Shown here: positions 19,844-29,564 of the stretch, one piece after another | How the letters are laid out: every line of letters begins with the position of its first letter | How positions within the stretch are numbered: the first letter of the stretch is position 1 | Assembly: GCF_005937985.2 (NCBI RefSeq) | Contig: NZ_CP042172.1 | Location: forward strand, 2,232,001-2,296,000 | Direction: 5' to 3' | Length of the DNA: 64,000 nucleotides | Origin: Arthrobacter sp. KBS0702 | GTDB taxonomy: Bacteria; Actinomycetota; Actinomycetes; Actinomycetales; Micrococcaceae | Translations under genes and position numbers: made by a program | The notes under the pieces: generated by a model | Database searches by the model: none | Told to the model about the DNA's origin: nothing | The model's input: the letters and a program-made list of their open reading frames with translations, nothing else

Positions 19844-21232
19844 GTGTCACAGAGTCGTGCCGCCACCGCCCCGATCCGCACCCGTGCGCAACAGATCGCC
19901 ATCGCCATCCTGGCCCTGCTGCTGATTGCGCTGCTGGGGTTCTACACCCTGGTTACCGGAAGGATCACAGACGGATCAGCGAAGCTCAACGACGGAGCCG
20001 GGCAGGCCGCAACCGGCGCCCAGCAACTGAAGGACGGCGCAGGCAAGCTCGCCACCGGCGCAGGACAGGCCGACACGGGCGCGGGCAAGCTTTCGGAAGG
20101 TGCCGAGAAGATCCGCGCCGGAATCGCCGGCAAACTCGCCCCGGGCGCGGACCGGCTCCAGGAAGGCGCCAGCGCGCTGGCCGCGGGTGCCGTCAAGATC
20201 GAGGCGGACGTCAACAACAAGCTGGCCCCCGGCGTGTACAAGGTCGACGACGGCGCGCAGAAGCTTGCCGCGGGGGCCGTTCAGCTCTCCGCCGCGCTCA
20301 CCCCGACTGCCGCGGGCAACGCCGAGAACAACCTGGCCGACGGCGCCACGCAGCTCGACGCGGGGGCCGGGCAGCTGGAGGCTGGTACGACCCAGCTGGC
20401 GGCCGGCACCGACCAGCTGAAGGGCTACCGCGGGGCGAACAACGACCCGGCGGCCGGCACCGGAACCGCGGCACTCTCCCAGGCCCTGGAACAGCTTTAC
20501 GCAGCGGCCAACGATCCACTCCAGGGGGCCGTGCCGCTGGCCGTGATCAAGGACAAGATCGCGAAGATCCTCGCCGGTGCCCAGCGGCTGGATGCCGGGG
20601 CGTCCCAGCTCCAGGCCGGCGCGGCCAAGCTCAACGCCGGAGCCGGCCAGCTCCACGCTGGCACCGGCAAGCTCACGGCCGGGTTCGCCACCCTGGCGGG
20701 CAAGCTCAACAGCCGCGATCCCAACAGCCCGGGCGTGGTCATGGGCACCGCGCTGCTGGCTGACGGCACCGCCAAGATCCGGGTCGGCATGGACGGCGTT
20801 CCGGGCGACCCCGAACACCCCGGCCTGCTCAAGGCCACGGCCAAGATGACCGATGGCAGCTCGCGCCTCGCCGACGGCACGCTGGCCTTGAACGCCGGCA
20901 TCAAGGGCGACCCCGCTGATCCGGCCAACCCGGGACTGCTGAACGGTTCCACGGCTCTGGCATCCGGCGCAACGCAGCTCTCGGAGGGCAACACCAAACT
21001 GGCCTCCGGCTCATCGCAGCTGTCCGCCGGCGCCGACAAACTGGCCGACGGCAACGCCAAGATTGCCGCAGGCACCGGCACGCTGTACTCCAGCGCCGCG
21101 GCTGTCTCGCCGTCGAACATGATCAAGGCCGACGTCGCGGTGGCCCTGGGCCTCGTGGCACTCCTTGCCCTCGGCGCCGTCGGAGGGTACCTGGCCCTGC
21201 GGAACCGCCGGCTGGCAGCGAAGACGGCCTAG
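19844..21232 (+). CDS. Membrane-anchored Gly-Ala repeat protein (YhgE/Pip-like ectodomain)
   Basis: A 462-residue protein with one N-terminal membrane helix (residues about 17-40) and one near the C-terminus (about 428-452, then LRNRRLAAKTA). Nearly all of the approximately 380 residues between are built of short units of the form GAxxLxxGAxxL with about 7-residue spacing. Such repeats form long extracytoplasmic helices in YhgE/Pip-type proteins, but the ABC-2 membrane part of those proteins is missing. The GTG start has AGAGGAAC upstream. It is a single gene closed by an 18-bp terminator. Function unknown. Confidence 0.75.
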   Translation: MSQSRAATAPIRTRAQQIAIAILALLLIALLGFYTLVTGRITDGSAKLNDGAGQAATGAQQLKDGAGKLATGAGQADTGAGKLSEGAEKIRAGIAGKLAPGADRLQEGASALAAGAVKIEADVNNKLAPGVYKVDDGAQKLAAGAVQLSAALTPTAAGNAENNLADGATQLDAGAGQLEAGTTQLAAGTDQLKGYRGANNDPAAGTGTAALSQALEQLYAAANDPLQGAVPLAVIKDKIAKILAGAQRLDAGASQLQAGAAKLNAGAGQLHAGTGKLTAGFATLAGKLNSRDPNSPGVVMGTALLADGTAKIRVGMDGVPGDPEHPGLLKATAKMTDGSSRLADGTLALNAGIKGDPADPANPGLLNGSTALASGATQLSEGNTKLASGSSQLSAGADKLADGNAKIAAGTGTLYSSAAAVSPSNMIKADVAVALGLVALLALGAVGGYLALRNRRLAAKTA

Positions 21233-21251
21233 CCAACAACAAGCACCATAC

Positions 21252-21292
21252 GAAGAGGCCCTGCCGGAGTTTTCCTCCGGCAGGGCCTCTTC
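21252..21292. terminator. Strong bidirectional terminator
   Basis: A perfect 18-bp stem (21252-21269 with 21275-21292) and 5-base loop between two convergent genes, the Gly-Ala repeat gene and the HAD hydrolase. The plus-strand side runs into TTCTTAT. Confidence 0.9.
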
Positions 21293-21321
21293 TTATGGAT
21301 TGGAGCCGAGCCGCTCCGGCG

Positions 21322-22059
21322 TTAGGCCAGCAGTTCCAGCAGCGAGGAGACCTCGCGGCCGGCGAAGCCCGGGGCCGGTTCGCCGTTGCGGTTCAGCCAG
21401 ATGCCCAGCAGTCCGGCCGCCGTCGCCCCCTCCGCGTCGAGCAGGCGGTTGTCCCCCACGTACAGTGTTTCGCCCGGGCCGATGCCCAGCCGGCGCACGC
21501 CTTCGAGGTAGATCGCGGGATCCGGTTTGGGCACGCCGATCGTGTCCGTGCCGACCAGGACGCCGATGCGGCGCAGGCCTGCGGCGTCGAGCTTCACCCG
21601 CTGGTAGTCGTGCACGTTGTTGCTGACCGCGCCGTACGGGACGCCGGCGGCGTCGAGGGCGTCCAGCAGCGGTGCCACGTCGTCGAAGGCCCGGATGTAG
21701 CTGTGCTGGAGGCTGGCGTACGAGCTTACCCAGTGGTGGGCTTGCTCGCCCTCCTCGAGTTCTACGCCGAAGTGCCCCAGCGCGGCCCGGCCGCGCAGCA
21801 GCCGTTGTTCGTTGAAAGTCAGTTCGCCGGCCAGGTAGCGGTCGTAGTAATGGGTCGTCTCGCGGGTGAAGATCCGCCCGAACCGCTCCCAGCCGGCCTC
21901 GTCGAGGCCGGGCAGAAGGTGCTCGCTGACGCCGCGCAGCGCCGACGTCATCGCGAACTCAAGGTCCACGAGGGTGTCGTCGATATCGAAGAGCACCCCT
22001 CGGATGCCGCCGAGTCCGGCAGCAAGGACCCCGCTGCCGGTGCCGGCCCCGCTGTTCAT
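21322..22059 (-). CDS. HAD-family hydrolase
   Basis: A 245-residue haloacid dehalogenase-type hydrolase. Motif I FDIDDT gives the nucleophile and general acid Asp residues, an SNNVHDYQ segment is motif II, and GVPKPDPAIY plus YVGDNRLLD are motifs III and IV. The alpha-helical cap region between suggests a phosphatase on a small metabolite. I place the start at the ATG at 22059, which overlaps the gltX stop; a longer frame from 22251 only reads gltX in another frame. It is translationally coupled to gltX. Substrate unknown. Confidence 0.88.
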   Translation of the reverse strand: MNSGAGTGSGVLAAGLGGIRGVLFDIDDTLVDLEFAMTSALRGVSEHLLPGLDEAGWERFGRIFTRETTHYYDRYLAGELTFNEQRLLRGRAALGHFGVELEEGEQAHHWVSSYASLQHSYIRAFDDVAPLLDALDAAGVPYGAVSNNVHDYQRVKLDAAGLRRIGVLVGTDTIGVPKPDPAIYLEGVRRLGIGPGETLYVGDNRLLDAEGATAAGLLGIWLNRNGEPAPGFAGREVSSLLELLA

Positions 22060-23606
22060 CAGCCGCGGAAGGCGCGCAGGCGGGCCAGGGACGAATCCTT
22101 GCCCAGGATGACCATGGACTCGAACAGCGGCGGGGAGATCCGGCGCCCGGAGATGGCCGTCCGCACAGGCCCGAAGGCGAGGCGCGGCTTCACGCCGAGG
22201 CCTTCGACGAGTGCCTCCTTGAGGGCGGCCTGGATGTTGTCCGCGGTCCACTCGGCGACGGGCTCGAGGGCCGCCAGCGCGGCGTCGAGAACCTCGGTCA
22301 GGTTCTCCGGCAGGCCCTTGCGGGCGTCATCGGCGACGTCGATCGCGTCGTCGGCCTTGAACAGGAAGGCGAGCATCTCCGGGGCTTCGCCGAGCAGCGA
22401 GATCCGCTCCTGGATCAGCGGCGCCGCCTCGGCGAGGATCTCCTCGTCACGGGCAGTCAACTGTTCCCCGACGAGGCCGGCGGCCTGCAGGTAAGGAACC
22501 AGGCGCCCGCGGAAGTCCTCCGGGGCCAGCATGCGGATGTGCGTACCGTTGATCGCTTCGGCCTTCTTGATGTCGAAGCGGGCCGGGTTGGCCAGCACGT
22601 CGTTGACGTCGAAGTTCTCGATCAGCTGATCCACGGTGAAGATGTCCTCGTCGGCGGAAAGGCTCCAGCCGAGCAGGGACAGGTAGTTCAGCAGGCCTTC
22701 GGGGATGAAGCCGCGGTCCCGGAGCAGGAAGAGGTTGGACTGGGGGTCACGCTTGGAGAGCTTCTTGTTGCCCTCGCCCATGACGTAGGGCAGGTGGCCG
22801 AACAGCGGCAGGTAGCTGGCGACGCCGATGTCCATGAGCGCGCGGATCAGCACCACCTGGCGGGGCGTGGAGGACAGCAGGTCCTCGCCGCGCAGCACGT
22901 GGGTGATGCCCATCAGCGCGTCGTCGACCGGGTTGACCAGGGTGTAGAGCGGGGAGCCGTCGGCGCGGACGATCACGTAGTCGGGGATGCTGCCGGCTTT
23001 GAAGGTGATCTCGCCGCGGACCAGGTCGGTGAAGGTGACGTCCTCGTCCGGCATCCGCACGCGCAGTACGGGCTGGCGGCCCTCGGCCTTGAACGCGGCG
23101 AGCTGTTCCTCAGTGAGGTCGCGGTCGAAGTTGTCGTAGCCGAGCTTGGGGTCGCGGCCGGCGGCGCGGTGGCGGGCCTCGACCTCCTCCGGCGAGGAGT
23201 AGCACTCGTACGCGTAGCCCGCCTCCATGAGCTTGGCCACGACGTCCTTGTAGAGTTCCAGGCGCTGCGACTGGCGGTACGGCTCGTGCGGGCCGCCCAC
23301 TTCGACGCCTTCTTCCCAGCTGATGCCGAGCCACTTGAGGGCTTCCAGCAGCTGCTGGTAGCTCTCTTCCGAGTCACGCGCCGCGTCGGTGTCCTCGATG
23401 CGGAACACGAACGTGCCGTTGGTGTGCTTGGCGTGCGCCCAGTTGAAGAGGGCCGTGCGGATCAGGCCGACATGCGGGGTGCCGGTGGGTGACGGGCAGA
23501 AACGGACCCGGACCGGGGTTTCGGCGGTGACTTCACGGGTGGCTTCACGGGTCATTTCCGTGGTGGCAGTGCTGGAGACGGCGTCGGGCGCGGTGGGAGT
23601 AGTCAT
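22059..23606 (-). CDS. gltX: Glutamyl-tRNA synthetase
   Basis: GltX charges tRNA-Glu. The 515-residue class I synthetase has the HIGH-type motif in [21 protein letters not shown] near residue 33, the IEDTD segment, and the KLSKRDPQ (KMSKS-type) motif near residue 285, then the helical anticodon-binding domain. The ORF begins with a 30-residue Thr-rich extension before [10 protein letters not shown]; a shorter start is possible, for instance the Met at residue 18. In Actinobacteria this enzyme usually also charges tRNA-Gln for later amidation. tRNA-Glu and tRNA-Gln genes lie 2.6 kb away. Confidence 0.96.
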   Translation of the reverse strand: MTTPTAPDAVSSTATTEMTREATREVTAETPVRVRFCPSPTGTPHVGLIRTALFNWAHAKHTNGTFVFRIEDTDAARDSEESYQQLLEALKWLGISWEEGVEVGGPHEPYRQSQRLELYKDVVAKLMEAGYAYECYSSPEEVEARHRAAGRDPKLGYDNFDRDLTEEQLAAFKAEGRQPVLRVRMPDEDVTFTDLVRGEITFKAGSIPDYVIVRADGSPLYTLVNPVDDALMGITHVLRGEDLLSSTPRQVVLIRALMDIGVASYLPLFGHLPYVMGEGNKKLSKRDPQSNLFLLRDRGFIPEGLLNYLSLLGWSLSADEDIFTVDQLIENFDVNDVLANPARFDIKKAEAINGTHIRMLAPEDFRGRLVPYLQAAGLVGEQLTARDEEILAEAAPLIQERISLLGEAPEMLAFLFKADDAIDVADDARKGLPENLTEVLDAALAALEPVAEWTADNIQAALKEALVEGLGVKPRLAFGPVRTAISGRRISPPLFESMVILGKDSSLARLRAFRG

Positions 23607-23655
23607 AGTGGTACCAACTTTACCGCCTGCCCGGCGCCGGATTCCGCTACAAAAC

Positions 23656-23693
23656 CGGACAGCCGCACCGTGGATCCACGGTGCGGCTGTCCG
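23656..23693 (-). terminator. Perfect palindromic terminator upstream of gltX
   Basis: A fully self-complementary 38-base sequence centred on GGATCC. On the minus strand it is followed by GGTTTTGT, so it should end the FAH-family transcript 33 bases after its stop codon. Confidence 0.8.
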
Positions 23694-23725
23694 AAATCGA
23701 CGCGGTTTCTTCCGGCGCAGTGTAG

Positions 23726-24502
23726 TTAGCGGCGGACCACCGGGTTGGAGAGGCGTCCGATGCCCTCGATCTCGACCTCGAAGCGGTCACCGGCCTGGAC
23801 CAGGCCGACGCCGGCCGGGGTGCCGGTCATGATGACGTCGCCCGGCAGCAGGGTGAACGCGTGCGAGACGATGGAAACCAGCTCGCGCACGCCGCGGATC
23901 ATCTGGCTCGTGCTGCCGTCCTGCCGGAGTTCGCCGTTGAGACGGCCCTGGATCTGCAGGTCCTCGGTGTCCAGCTCGGTCTCGATCCACGGGCCCAGCG
24001 GCGCCGAGGTGTCGAAGCCCTTGGCCCGCGCCCACTGCAGGTCCGTCTTCTGGACATCCCGGGCGGTGAGGTCGTTGCCGCAGGTGTAGCCGAAGACGAC
24101 ATCGTCGACCCGGTCCTCCGGGACGTCCTTGCAGATCCGGCCGATCACGACGCACAACTCGGCTTCGAACGAGACCTCCTCGGAGAACTCCGGCAGGATG
24201 ATCGGATCGTTGGGCCCAACCACCGAGGTGTTGGGCTTGAGGAACAGCAGCGGCTGCGCCGGCACCTCGTTGCCAAGTTCATGGGCGTGCTCCACGAAGT
24301 TGCGGCCGACGCCGATGACCTTGCTGCGCGGGATGATCGGCGCGAGGAGGCGGACATCCTCCAGCTTGTGCTTGACGGCGGTCCGTTCCACACCGTGGAA
24401 GAAGGGGTCGCCGTTGATGACAGTGACTTCCTCACTGCCGGGCTGGCCCTCAACAATGCCGTACATGGGATCTGAATCGACTACAAACCGGGCGATACGC
24501 AT
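23726..24502 (-). CDS. Fumarylacetoacetate hydrolase family protein
   Basis: A 258-residue FAH-superfamily protein. It starts MRIARFVVD, and has [15 protein letters not shown], the metal-binding glutamates in [23 protein letters not shown], and [13 protein letters not shown]. The family hydrolyses or decarboxylates acylpyruvate-type substrates; members with this architecture are annotated as acylpyruvases or 2-hydroxyhepta-2,4-diene-1,7-dioate isomerases, and the substrate cannot be read here. The ATG at 24502 fits the family; a longer frame to 24700 does not. It follows the MBL-fold gene by 10 bases. Confidence 0.85.
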   Translation of the reverse strand: MRIARFVVDSDPMYGIVEGQPGSEEVTVINGDPFFHGVERTAVKHKLEDVRLLAPIIPRSKVIGVGRNFVEHAHELGNEVPAQPLLFLKPNTSVVGPNDPIILPEFSEEVSFEAELCVVIGRICKDVPEDRVDDVVFGYTCGNDLTARDVQKTDLQWARAKGFDTSAPLGPWIETELDTEDLQIQGRLNGELRQDGSTSQMIRGVRELVSIVSHAFTLLPGDVIMTGTPAGVGLVQAGDRFEVEIEGIGRLSNPVVRR

Positions 24503-24512
24503 GGTTCCAAGC

Positions 24513-25298
24513 CTACCGTCCGCGCAGGTACTCCAGCTGCGCGGCGACGGACAGTTCCGCCGCCGGCCGGACCGCCGGGTCGACGGCGGCGTACACGGCA
24601 TTCGCCACGTCGTGCACACCGGCTTCCGCGCCGAGCTCGGCCAGGGCGGCGCGGATCTGGTCGAGGCGGTCCTGCCGGTGGTCCCGGTAGGCTCGCACAA
24701 TGTTGTCCAGGGCGGGAAGCATGGGCCCGTGGGCGGGCAGCACCGTGGCCGGGCCCAGGCTCTCCAGCCGGTCCAGCGAGTCGAGGTAATCCCCCAAGGT
24801 GCCGTCCGGGTAGTCCAGGACGGTGGTGCCTAGGCCTAAGATCGTGTCGCCGGTGAGGACGGCTCCGTGGGCGCCGTCCGCCGGCAGGTGGAAGCAGACG
24901 GAGTCGGAGGTGTGGCCCGGCGTCGCGAGCACCCGGATTTCCACCCCGGCGGCGTGCAGTACCTCGCCATCCCGGAGCGGCTCGGCCCCGTGGCAGTGCG
25001 CGGGGTCGGCGGCCCGGACCGGCGCACCCGTGAGGTCCGCAAACCGCGCAGCGGCCGCGGTGTGGTCGGCGTGGCGGTGCGTGATGAGGATCAGTTCGAC
25101 GGGGCCGTACTGGGCCAGCTCACGCAGATGCTCCTCGTCGAGGGGCCCTGGATCAACGACCACGACCTTGGGCGAGCCGGGGGCGGCCACCACGTAGGAG
25201 TTGGTCCCGTGCAGGCTCATCGGGCCAGGGTTCGGCGCCAGGCGGAAACGCGTCAGCTCGGTGCTGCGGACCAGGGCGCGGGAATCGTCGGGAATCAC
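24513..25298 (-). CDS. Metallo-beta-lactamase-fold hydrolase
   Basis: A 261-residue MBL-fold protein with the zinc motif HRHADH, a downstream TPGHTSDSV, GDTILG and the late AHGP motif, all intact. The spacing is that of glyoxalase II-like or LACTB2-like hydrolases rather than true beta-lactamases, and no signal peptide is seen. I choose the GTG at 25298 because GGGAAG lies about eight bases upstream and family members begin near this residue; an ATG at 25328 is the alternative. It is probably co-transcribed with the FAH gene. Substrate unknown. Confidence 0.82.
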   Translation of the reverse strand: MIPDDSRALVRSTELTRFRLAPNPGPMSLHGTNSYVVAAPGSPKVVVVDPGPLDEEHLRELAQYGPVELILITHRHADHTAAAARFADLTGAPVRAADPAHCHGAEPLRDGEVLHAAGVEIRVLATPGHTSDSVCFHLPADGAHGAVLTGDTILGLGTTVLDYPDGTLGDYLDSLDRLESLGPATVLPAHGPMLPALDNIVRAYRDHRQDRLDQIRAALAELGAEAGVHDVANAVYAAVDPAVRPAAELSVAAQLEYLRGR

Positions 25299-25388
25299 TC
25301 TTCCATCTTCCCACCACGCGGCGTTCATAGGAGCAGCAGGACAACAATCACTGCAGGCAGCAGCGCCTCGGCACTTTCGCCCGAAAAC

Positions 25389-25432
25389 GACGACGGCGGC
25401 CCGCACCCCGGAGGATGCGGGCCGCCGTCGTC
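25389..25432 (-). terminator. Terminator after ilvE
   Basis: A perfect 17-bp stem (25389-25405 with 25416-25432) and 10-base loop, located 24 bases after the ilvE stop. On the minus strand it is followed by GTTTTC. Confidence 0.85.
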
Positions 25433-25456
25433 CTCAACGCAGCGGGTCGACGCAGG

Positions 25457-26569
25457 CTACGCCAGGCGGGTCAGCCAGCCGTGGGTGTCCTCGACGGTGC
25501 CGGTCTGGATGCCGAGCAGCTGTGCGCGGATGGCCATGGTGGTCTCCCCCGCCGTGGCGTCCTCGGAACCGATGAATTCGGTGTTGTCCTTCAGCACGCC
25601 GATCGGGGTGACCACAGCGGCGGTGCCGCAGGCGAAGACCTCGGCGATGTCGCCGGCGGCGACGCCGTCGCGCCACTCGTCGAGGGTGATCTTTCGTTCG
25701 GTCACTTCGCGGCCCATGTCGCGGGCCACCTGGATCACGGAGGAACGGGTGACGCCCTCCAGGATGGTGCCGGACAGCGCCGGGGTGACCAGTGAGCCGT
25801 CCTTCATCACGAAGAAGACGTTCATGCCGCCGAGTTCCTCGACGGCATTGTCGTTGAACTGGTCCAGGAACAGCACCTGCTTGCAGCCGTGGGCCTCGGC
25901 TTCCTGCTGGGCGATCAGCGAGGCCGCATAGTTGCCGCCGCACTTGGCCGCGCCGGTGCCGCCACGGCCCGCGCGGGCGTATTCGCGGGAAATCCAGATC
26001 GATACCGGCTTCAGCTCGCCGCCGAAGTAGTTGCCGGCCGGGGACGCGATGACGCGGAAGGAGACCTCGCGGGCTGCACGGACCCCCAGGAACGCCTCGG
26101 TGGCGATCATGAAGGGGCGCAGGTAGAGGGCTTCGCCGTCGCCGGAGGGGACCCAATCCCGGTCCACGGACACGAGTTCGCGGATGGCTGCAAGGAAGTA
26201 TTCCTCCGGGAGTTCCGGGAGGGCCAGCCGGCGCGCGGACTTGTTCAGGCGCGCAGCGTTGGCCTCGGGCCGGAACGTCCAGATCGAGCCGTCTGCGTGG
26301 CGGTAGGCCTTGAGGCCTTCGAAGATTTCCTGGCCGTAGTGCAGGACTGCCGCGGACGGATCCAGCATGATGGGACCGTAGGGTTCAATCCGCGCGTCGT
26401 GCCAGCCGCCCTTGCCCTCGGCATCGACACTGTAGTCGACAATCGCGGTGTGGTCGGTGAAATAGTCGCCGAATCCCGGGTTGGCCAGGATGGCTTCACG
26501 CTCTTGCGCGGACTTCGGGGTCGCCGAGAGCCGCTGGGTGAATTCGACGCCATGGGCAGTCTGGGTCAT
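25457..26569 (-). CDS. ilvE: Branched-chain amino acid aminotransferase
   Basis: IlvE is the PLP enzyme that transaminates the keto acids of Val, Leu and Ile with glutamate. The 370-residue protein is the longer class IV type. It has [14 protein letters not shown], the PLP-lysine region [24 protein letters not shown], and [13 protein letters not shown] near the C-terminus. Length is normal. It is a single gene ended by a strong terminator, with leuB upstream on the same strand (154-base gap). It completes the pathway fed by ilvBN, ilvC and ilvD. Confidence 0.96.
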   Translation of the reverse strand: MTQTAHGVEFTQRLSATPKSAQEREAILANPGFGDYFTDHTAIVDYSVDAEGKGGWHDARIEPYGPIMLDPSAAVLHYGQEIFEGLKAYRHADGSIWTFRPEANAARLNKSARRLALPELPEEYFLAAIRELVSVDRDWVPSGDGEALYLRPFMIATEAFLGVRAAREVSFRVIASPAGNYFGGELKPVSIWISREYARAGRGGTGAAKCGGNYAASLIAQQEAEAHGCKQVLFLDQFNDNAVEELGGMNVFFVMKDGSLVTPALSGTILEGVTRSSVIQVARDMGREVTERKITLDEWRDGVAAGDIAEVFACGTAAVVTPIGVLKDNTEFIGSEDATAGETTMAIRAQLLGIQTGTVEDTHGWLTRLA

Positions 26570-26723
26570 GGTTCCTCCACGGTCGGCTGCCTGGTGTGTG
26601 AACGTGGTTCATCCTCGGACCACGGCAGCATGTTGGTGATTCGAAAACAAGCTTACGCCCGTTGCCGCAGCCCTCCGGGGCGTTACCGCCGCCGTTCCAG
26701 GCGGACGGTCCCTTTCATTCTTC

Positions 26724-27776
26724 CTAGAGTGCGGCTGCGATGGCGTCGCCGATCGCGGCGGTGCTGCGGAAGCTGCCGTCCCTGCCCTCGACGTCGGCGG
26801 CGACAGCAGCCTCGATCTTGCGGGCTGCCGCGGCGTAGCCCAGGTGGTCCAGCAGCAGCGCAGCTGACAGGATTGCCGCGCTCGGGTCGGCTTTCTGCTG
26901 GCCGGCAATATCCGGTGCGGAGCCGTGGACCGGCTCGAACATCGACGGCGCGGTGCGGTCCATGTTGATGTTGCCCGAGGCGGCCAGGCCGATGCCGCCG
27001 GTGATGGCTGCGGCGAGGTCGGTGAGGATGTCGCCGAAAAGGTTGTCGGTGACGATGACGTCGAAACGCGCCGGATCGGTCACCATGAAGATCGTGGCCG
27101 CATCGACGTGCAGGTAGTCGTGGCTGACCTCGGGAAACTCCTGGGCCACCGCTTCCACGGTGCGCTTCCAGAGGTGCCCGGCGAAGACCAGGACGTTGTG
27201 CTTGTGCACCAAGGTCAGCTTCTTGCGGGGGCGCTCGTTGGCGCGGCGGAACGCATCCCGCACCACGCGCTCCACGCCGTGGGCGGTGTTCAGCGAAACC
27301 TCGGTGGCCACCTCGTGCGGCGTGCCCGCGCGCAGCGTCCCGCCGTTGCCTACGTACGGTCCTTCGGTGCCCTCGCGGACCACGATGAAGTCGACCTCGC
27401 CGGGGTTCGCCAGCGGGCTGCCGACGCCGGCGTACAGCTTCGAGGGGCGCAGGTTGACGTAGTGGTCAAGGCTGAAGCGCAGCTTGAGCAGCAATTCGCG
27501 TTCGATGATGCCGGAGGGAATGCGGGTGTCATCGGGGGCGGCGCCCACCGCGCCGAACAGGATGGCGTCGCGGGTGCGGAGGTCGGCCAGGGTGTGCTCG
27601 GGCAGGGTCTCCCCCGTGGCCAGCCAGTGCGCTGCGCCGAGCTCGTAGTGCGTCTGCTGCAGCACGATACCCTCGGCGGCGGCGGCCTTCTCGAGGACCT
27701 TCAGGGCTTCGGCGGTGACCTCAGGGCCGATGCCGTCGCCGGGAATGACTGCCAGATCAATCGTGGATGCGCTCAT
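26724..27776 (-). CDS. leuB: 3-isopropylmalate dehydrogenase
   Basis: LeuB oxidatively decarboxylates 3-isopropylmalate with NAD. The 350-residue protein begins [20 protein letters not shown] and has the substrate motif [15 protein letters not shown], the KHNVL lysine region, [20 protein letters not shown] and [12 protein letters not shown], where Glu and Pro positions indicate NAD preference. Length is normal. The 60-base upstream region contains AATGAGACGG, matching a motif upstream of leuC, ilvB and ilvD. Confidence 0.96.
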   Translation of the reverse strand: MSASTIDLAVIPGDGIGPEVTAEALKVLEKAAAAEGIVLQQTHYELGAAHWLATGETLPEHTLADLRTRDAILFGAVGAAPDDTRIPSGIIERELLLKLRFSLDHYVNLRPSKLYAGVGSPLANPGEVDFIVVREGTEGPYVGNGGTLRAGTPHEVATEVSLNTAHGVERVVRDAFRRANERPRKKLTLVHKHNVLVFAGHLWKRTVEAVAQEFPEVSHDYLHVDAATIFMVTDPARFDVIVTDNLFGDILTDLAAAITGGIGLAASGNINMDRTAPSMFEPVHGSAPDIAGQQKADPSAAILSAALLLDHLGYAAAARKIEAAVAADVEGRDGSFRSTAAIGDAIAAAL

Positions 27777-27838
27777 GATTTCAGCGTAGCCAAGCCATCC
27801 GCATGCTGGTCAATCCGTCTCATTATTCGAACACCGCC

Positions 27839-28609
27839 TTAGCGCGCCGGGACCGGCGACGCGATCACCACCACATTCCTGCCCCACGGGTCCTCCGTGT
27901 AGCAACTGATGAGGACCAGCCGGTTGGCAACAGCTTCCCAGACAGCGCTGTCCTTCAGGGTCGCCTTGGTGTAGGTGGTGACCGAATCCACCCGGTAGCT
28001 CAGGACTCCGGCGGCGGTGGTCACGGACAACAGGCCACCGGGCGCGGCCTGTGAGCTCAGGTGGTTGAAGGGTGCATCCTGGTCCAGCCAGCTGTGGCCG
28101 ATGACGTACGTGGTGTTCGCAGAGCCCTGCCCCGGAGTTCCAAAGGGTGCCAGCCAGTAGCCGTCTTTGGTCTCCGGCGGCTCGATGCTCCGGCTGTCCG
28201 TAGCGTCGCGGCCAGGCTCCAGCGGGTGCACTTCAACGTCCATGCCGGCGGCCGGGAACGTGATCCGGCGCGGGGCGGAAGCGGCTGGTAGCACTGGCGT
28301 TGCCGGTGCGGCCGACTTGGCGGCCGCGGTTGCCCCGGCGGGCAGGACGGCTGTTGCCTTCGCTGGGGTCGTCGCTGCATCCGATGCGGCCGGCCGCCTT
28401 TGGGGGGACGACGCCGACGCCGAGGTTCCGTTCTCCTGAGCGGTGGCGGGAGCCCCGGCGTCGGCGATGGTGCTGCCGGTGCCATAAGCGAGCCACGCGG
28501 TCAGGATACCCAGCGCACAGAAAGCCAGGATGACGATGTCCCTCGCGCTCAGCAGCAGTCCGCGACTGCCGGCAACCCGGAACCGGGGCGTCGTACGGTG
28601 GATGCCCAT
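27839..28609 (-). CDS. Class F sortase
   Basis: A 256-residue membrane-anchored sortase. An N-terminal membrane helix lies at about 22-42, then an Ala/Thr/Pro-rich linker to about 110 and the catalytic domain. The catalytic triad is visible: His172 in YVIGHSW, Cys236 in LVLISCYTED, and Arg244 in WGRNVVV. The ATG at 28609 has AGGAGA upstream; a longer frame to 28762 overlaps the region after the neighbouring gene. Class F sortases attach surface proteins in Actinobacteria. The upstream gene, 88 bases away, encodes a secreted repeat protein that could be its substrate. Confidence 0.87.
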   Translation of the reverse strand: MGIHRTTPRFRVAGSRGLLLSARDIVILAFCALGILTAWLAYGTGSTIADAGAPATAQENGTSASASSPQRRPAASDAATTPAKATAVLPAGATAAAKSAAPATPVLPAASAPRRITFPAAGMDVEVHPLEPGRDATDSRSIEPPETKDGYWLAPFGTPGQGSANTTYVIGHSWLDQDAPFNHLSSQAAPGGLLSVTTAAGVLSYRVDSVTTYTKATLKDSAVWEAVANRLVLISCYTEDPWGRNVVVIASPVPAR

Positions 28610-28697
28610 GGTTTCTCCTGCTGAGAGGTAAGCAACGGATCCTGAAGGAGCGGGGCGGGCACCGCCTGCGCAGCACCCGCCCCGTGAAACGGACTTC

Positions 28698-29564
28698 CTA
28701 CCCGGCGGCCCTCCGGGCGCGCTGTCCGCCCCGCCACAGCACTGCGCCGGATCCCGCCGCAAACAGTCCGGTCAGGCCCAGCAGCCAGGCCGGCAGGCCG
28801 TCGGGCGTGTGCGAGCGGCCAACAGCGGTCTGGACGTTGAAGCCCACGTTGACCTTGGCCGGCGTGGCAGCGGGCGCCGGCTTGGCAGCGGCCGGGCTCA
28901 GGCTGGCTTGGGGGACGGCCGTGACAGCCTTGCCGTCCACCTTGAGCGGTGTCACCGCCGTCGACGGCTGCAGGGGGACGGTCGTTCCCGGCGCGGGATT
29001 AGCAGCCGGGTTCGTCCCGGTATCAGCCGGCGGGTTACCCGGCGGGTCCACAGGCGGGTTACCCGGCGGATCGACAGGCGGGTTACCCGGCGGGTCTACA
29101 GGCGGGTTACCCGGCGGGTCCACAGGCGGATTACCCGGCGGGTCCACAGGCGGGTTACCCGGCGGGTCCACAGGCGGATTACCCGGCGGGTCCACAGGCG
29201 GGTTACCCGGCGGGTCCACAGGCGGGTTACCCGGCGGGTCCACTGGCGGGTTACCCGGCGGGTCGACTGGCGGCACCACCACCGCAACAGCAACGCAGTT
29301 GTTGGCCAGCAGGGCAAGGTTTGCCTGTGACAGGTTCTGGCCCTTGGGCATGATGTCACCCGAGTTCTCCGGCACAATGTCCAGAGTGTCATCGGCGTGC
29401 GCCTTGAGCGCGTTGAGGTTGATCGTCTCGGCGACAAACGGGTTTCCCGCTGCCTTGGTCGCGTGACAAATGGTGATCTTGTCCGGCGGCGCCGCGTTCG
29501 CGGAGACAGCTGCCCCCATTACGCCGAGCCCCACTACCCCCAGCGTGGCAATGGTTCTTTTCAT
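28698..29564 (-). CDS. Secreted repeat protein with C-terminal membrane segment, possible sortase substrate
   Basis: A 288-residue protein. The signal peptide ends near SANA-AP (residues 21-26), then a Cys-containing domain with ITICHAT at 30-36, a motif shared by many actinobacterial surface proteins. Ten copies of the 8-residue unit PPVDPPGN follow (about 98-178), then an Ala/Pro-rich stretch and a C-terminal hydrophobic helix with a basic tail RGGQRARRAAG. That is cell-wall sorting signal architecture, but there is no LPXTG; the helix is preceded by HTPDGLPAW. The ATG at 29564 follows GGAGG by eight bases; another ATG lies at 29579. Confidence 0.75.
   Translation of the reverse strand: MKRTIATLGVVGLGVMGAAVSANAAPPDKITICHATKAAGNPFVAETINLNALKAHADDTLDIVPENSGDIMPKGQNLSQANLALLANNCVAVAVVVPPVDPPGNPPVDPPGNPPVDPPGNPPVDPPGNPPVDPPGNPPVDPPGNPPVDPPGNPPVDPPGNPPVDPPGNPPVDPPGNPPADTGTNPAANPAPGTTVPLQPSTAVTPLKVDGKAVTAVPQASLSPAAAKPAPAATPAKVNVGFNVQTAVGRSHTPDGLPAWLLGLTGLFAAGSGAVLWRGGQRARRAAG
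29035..29273 (-). repeat. 24-bp tandem repeat, ten copies, in frame
   Basis: Ten near-identical 24-bp units encode PPVDPPGN. They differ at a few third-position or neighbouring bases, for instance GGG/GGA and TCCACA/TCGACA/TCTACA. The unit is a multiple of three, so copy number can change without frameshift, as in variable surface proteins. Confidence 0.95.

Noticed and set aside
19844..21232. Full YhgE/Pip phage-infection protein
   Set aside because: Only the repeat ectodomain pattern is present; the several C-terminal membrane helices of that family are missing.
24503..24700. Longer N-terminus of the FAH-family protein
   Set aside because: The extension is the MBL-fold gene read in another frame; family similarity starts at the ATG at 24502.
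29035..29273. CRISPR-like array
   Set aside because: Repeats are contiguous 24-bp units with no spacers and encode protein in frame.
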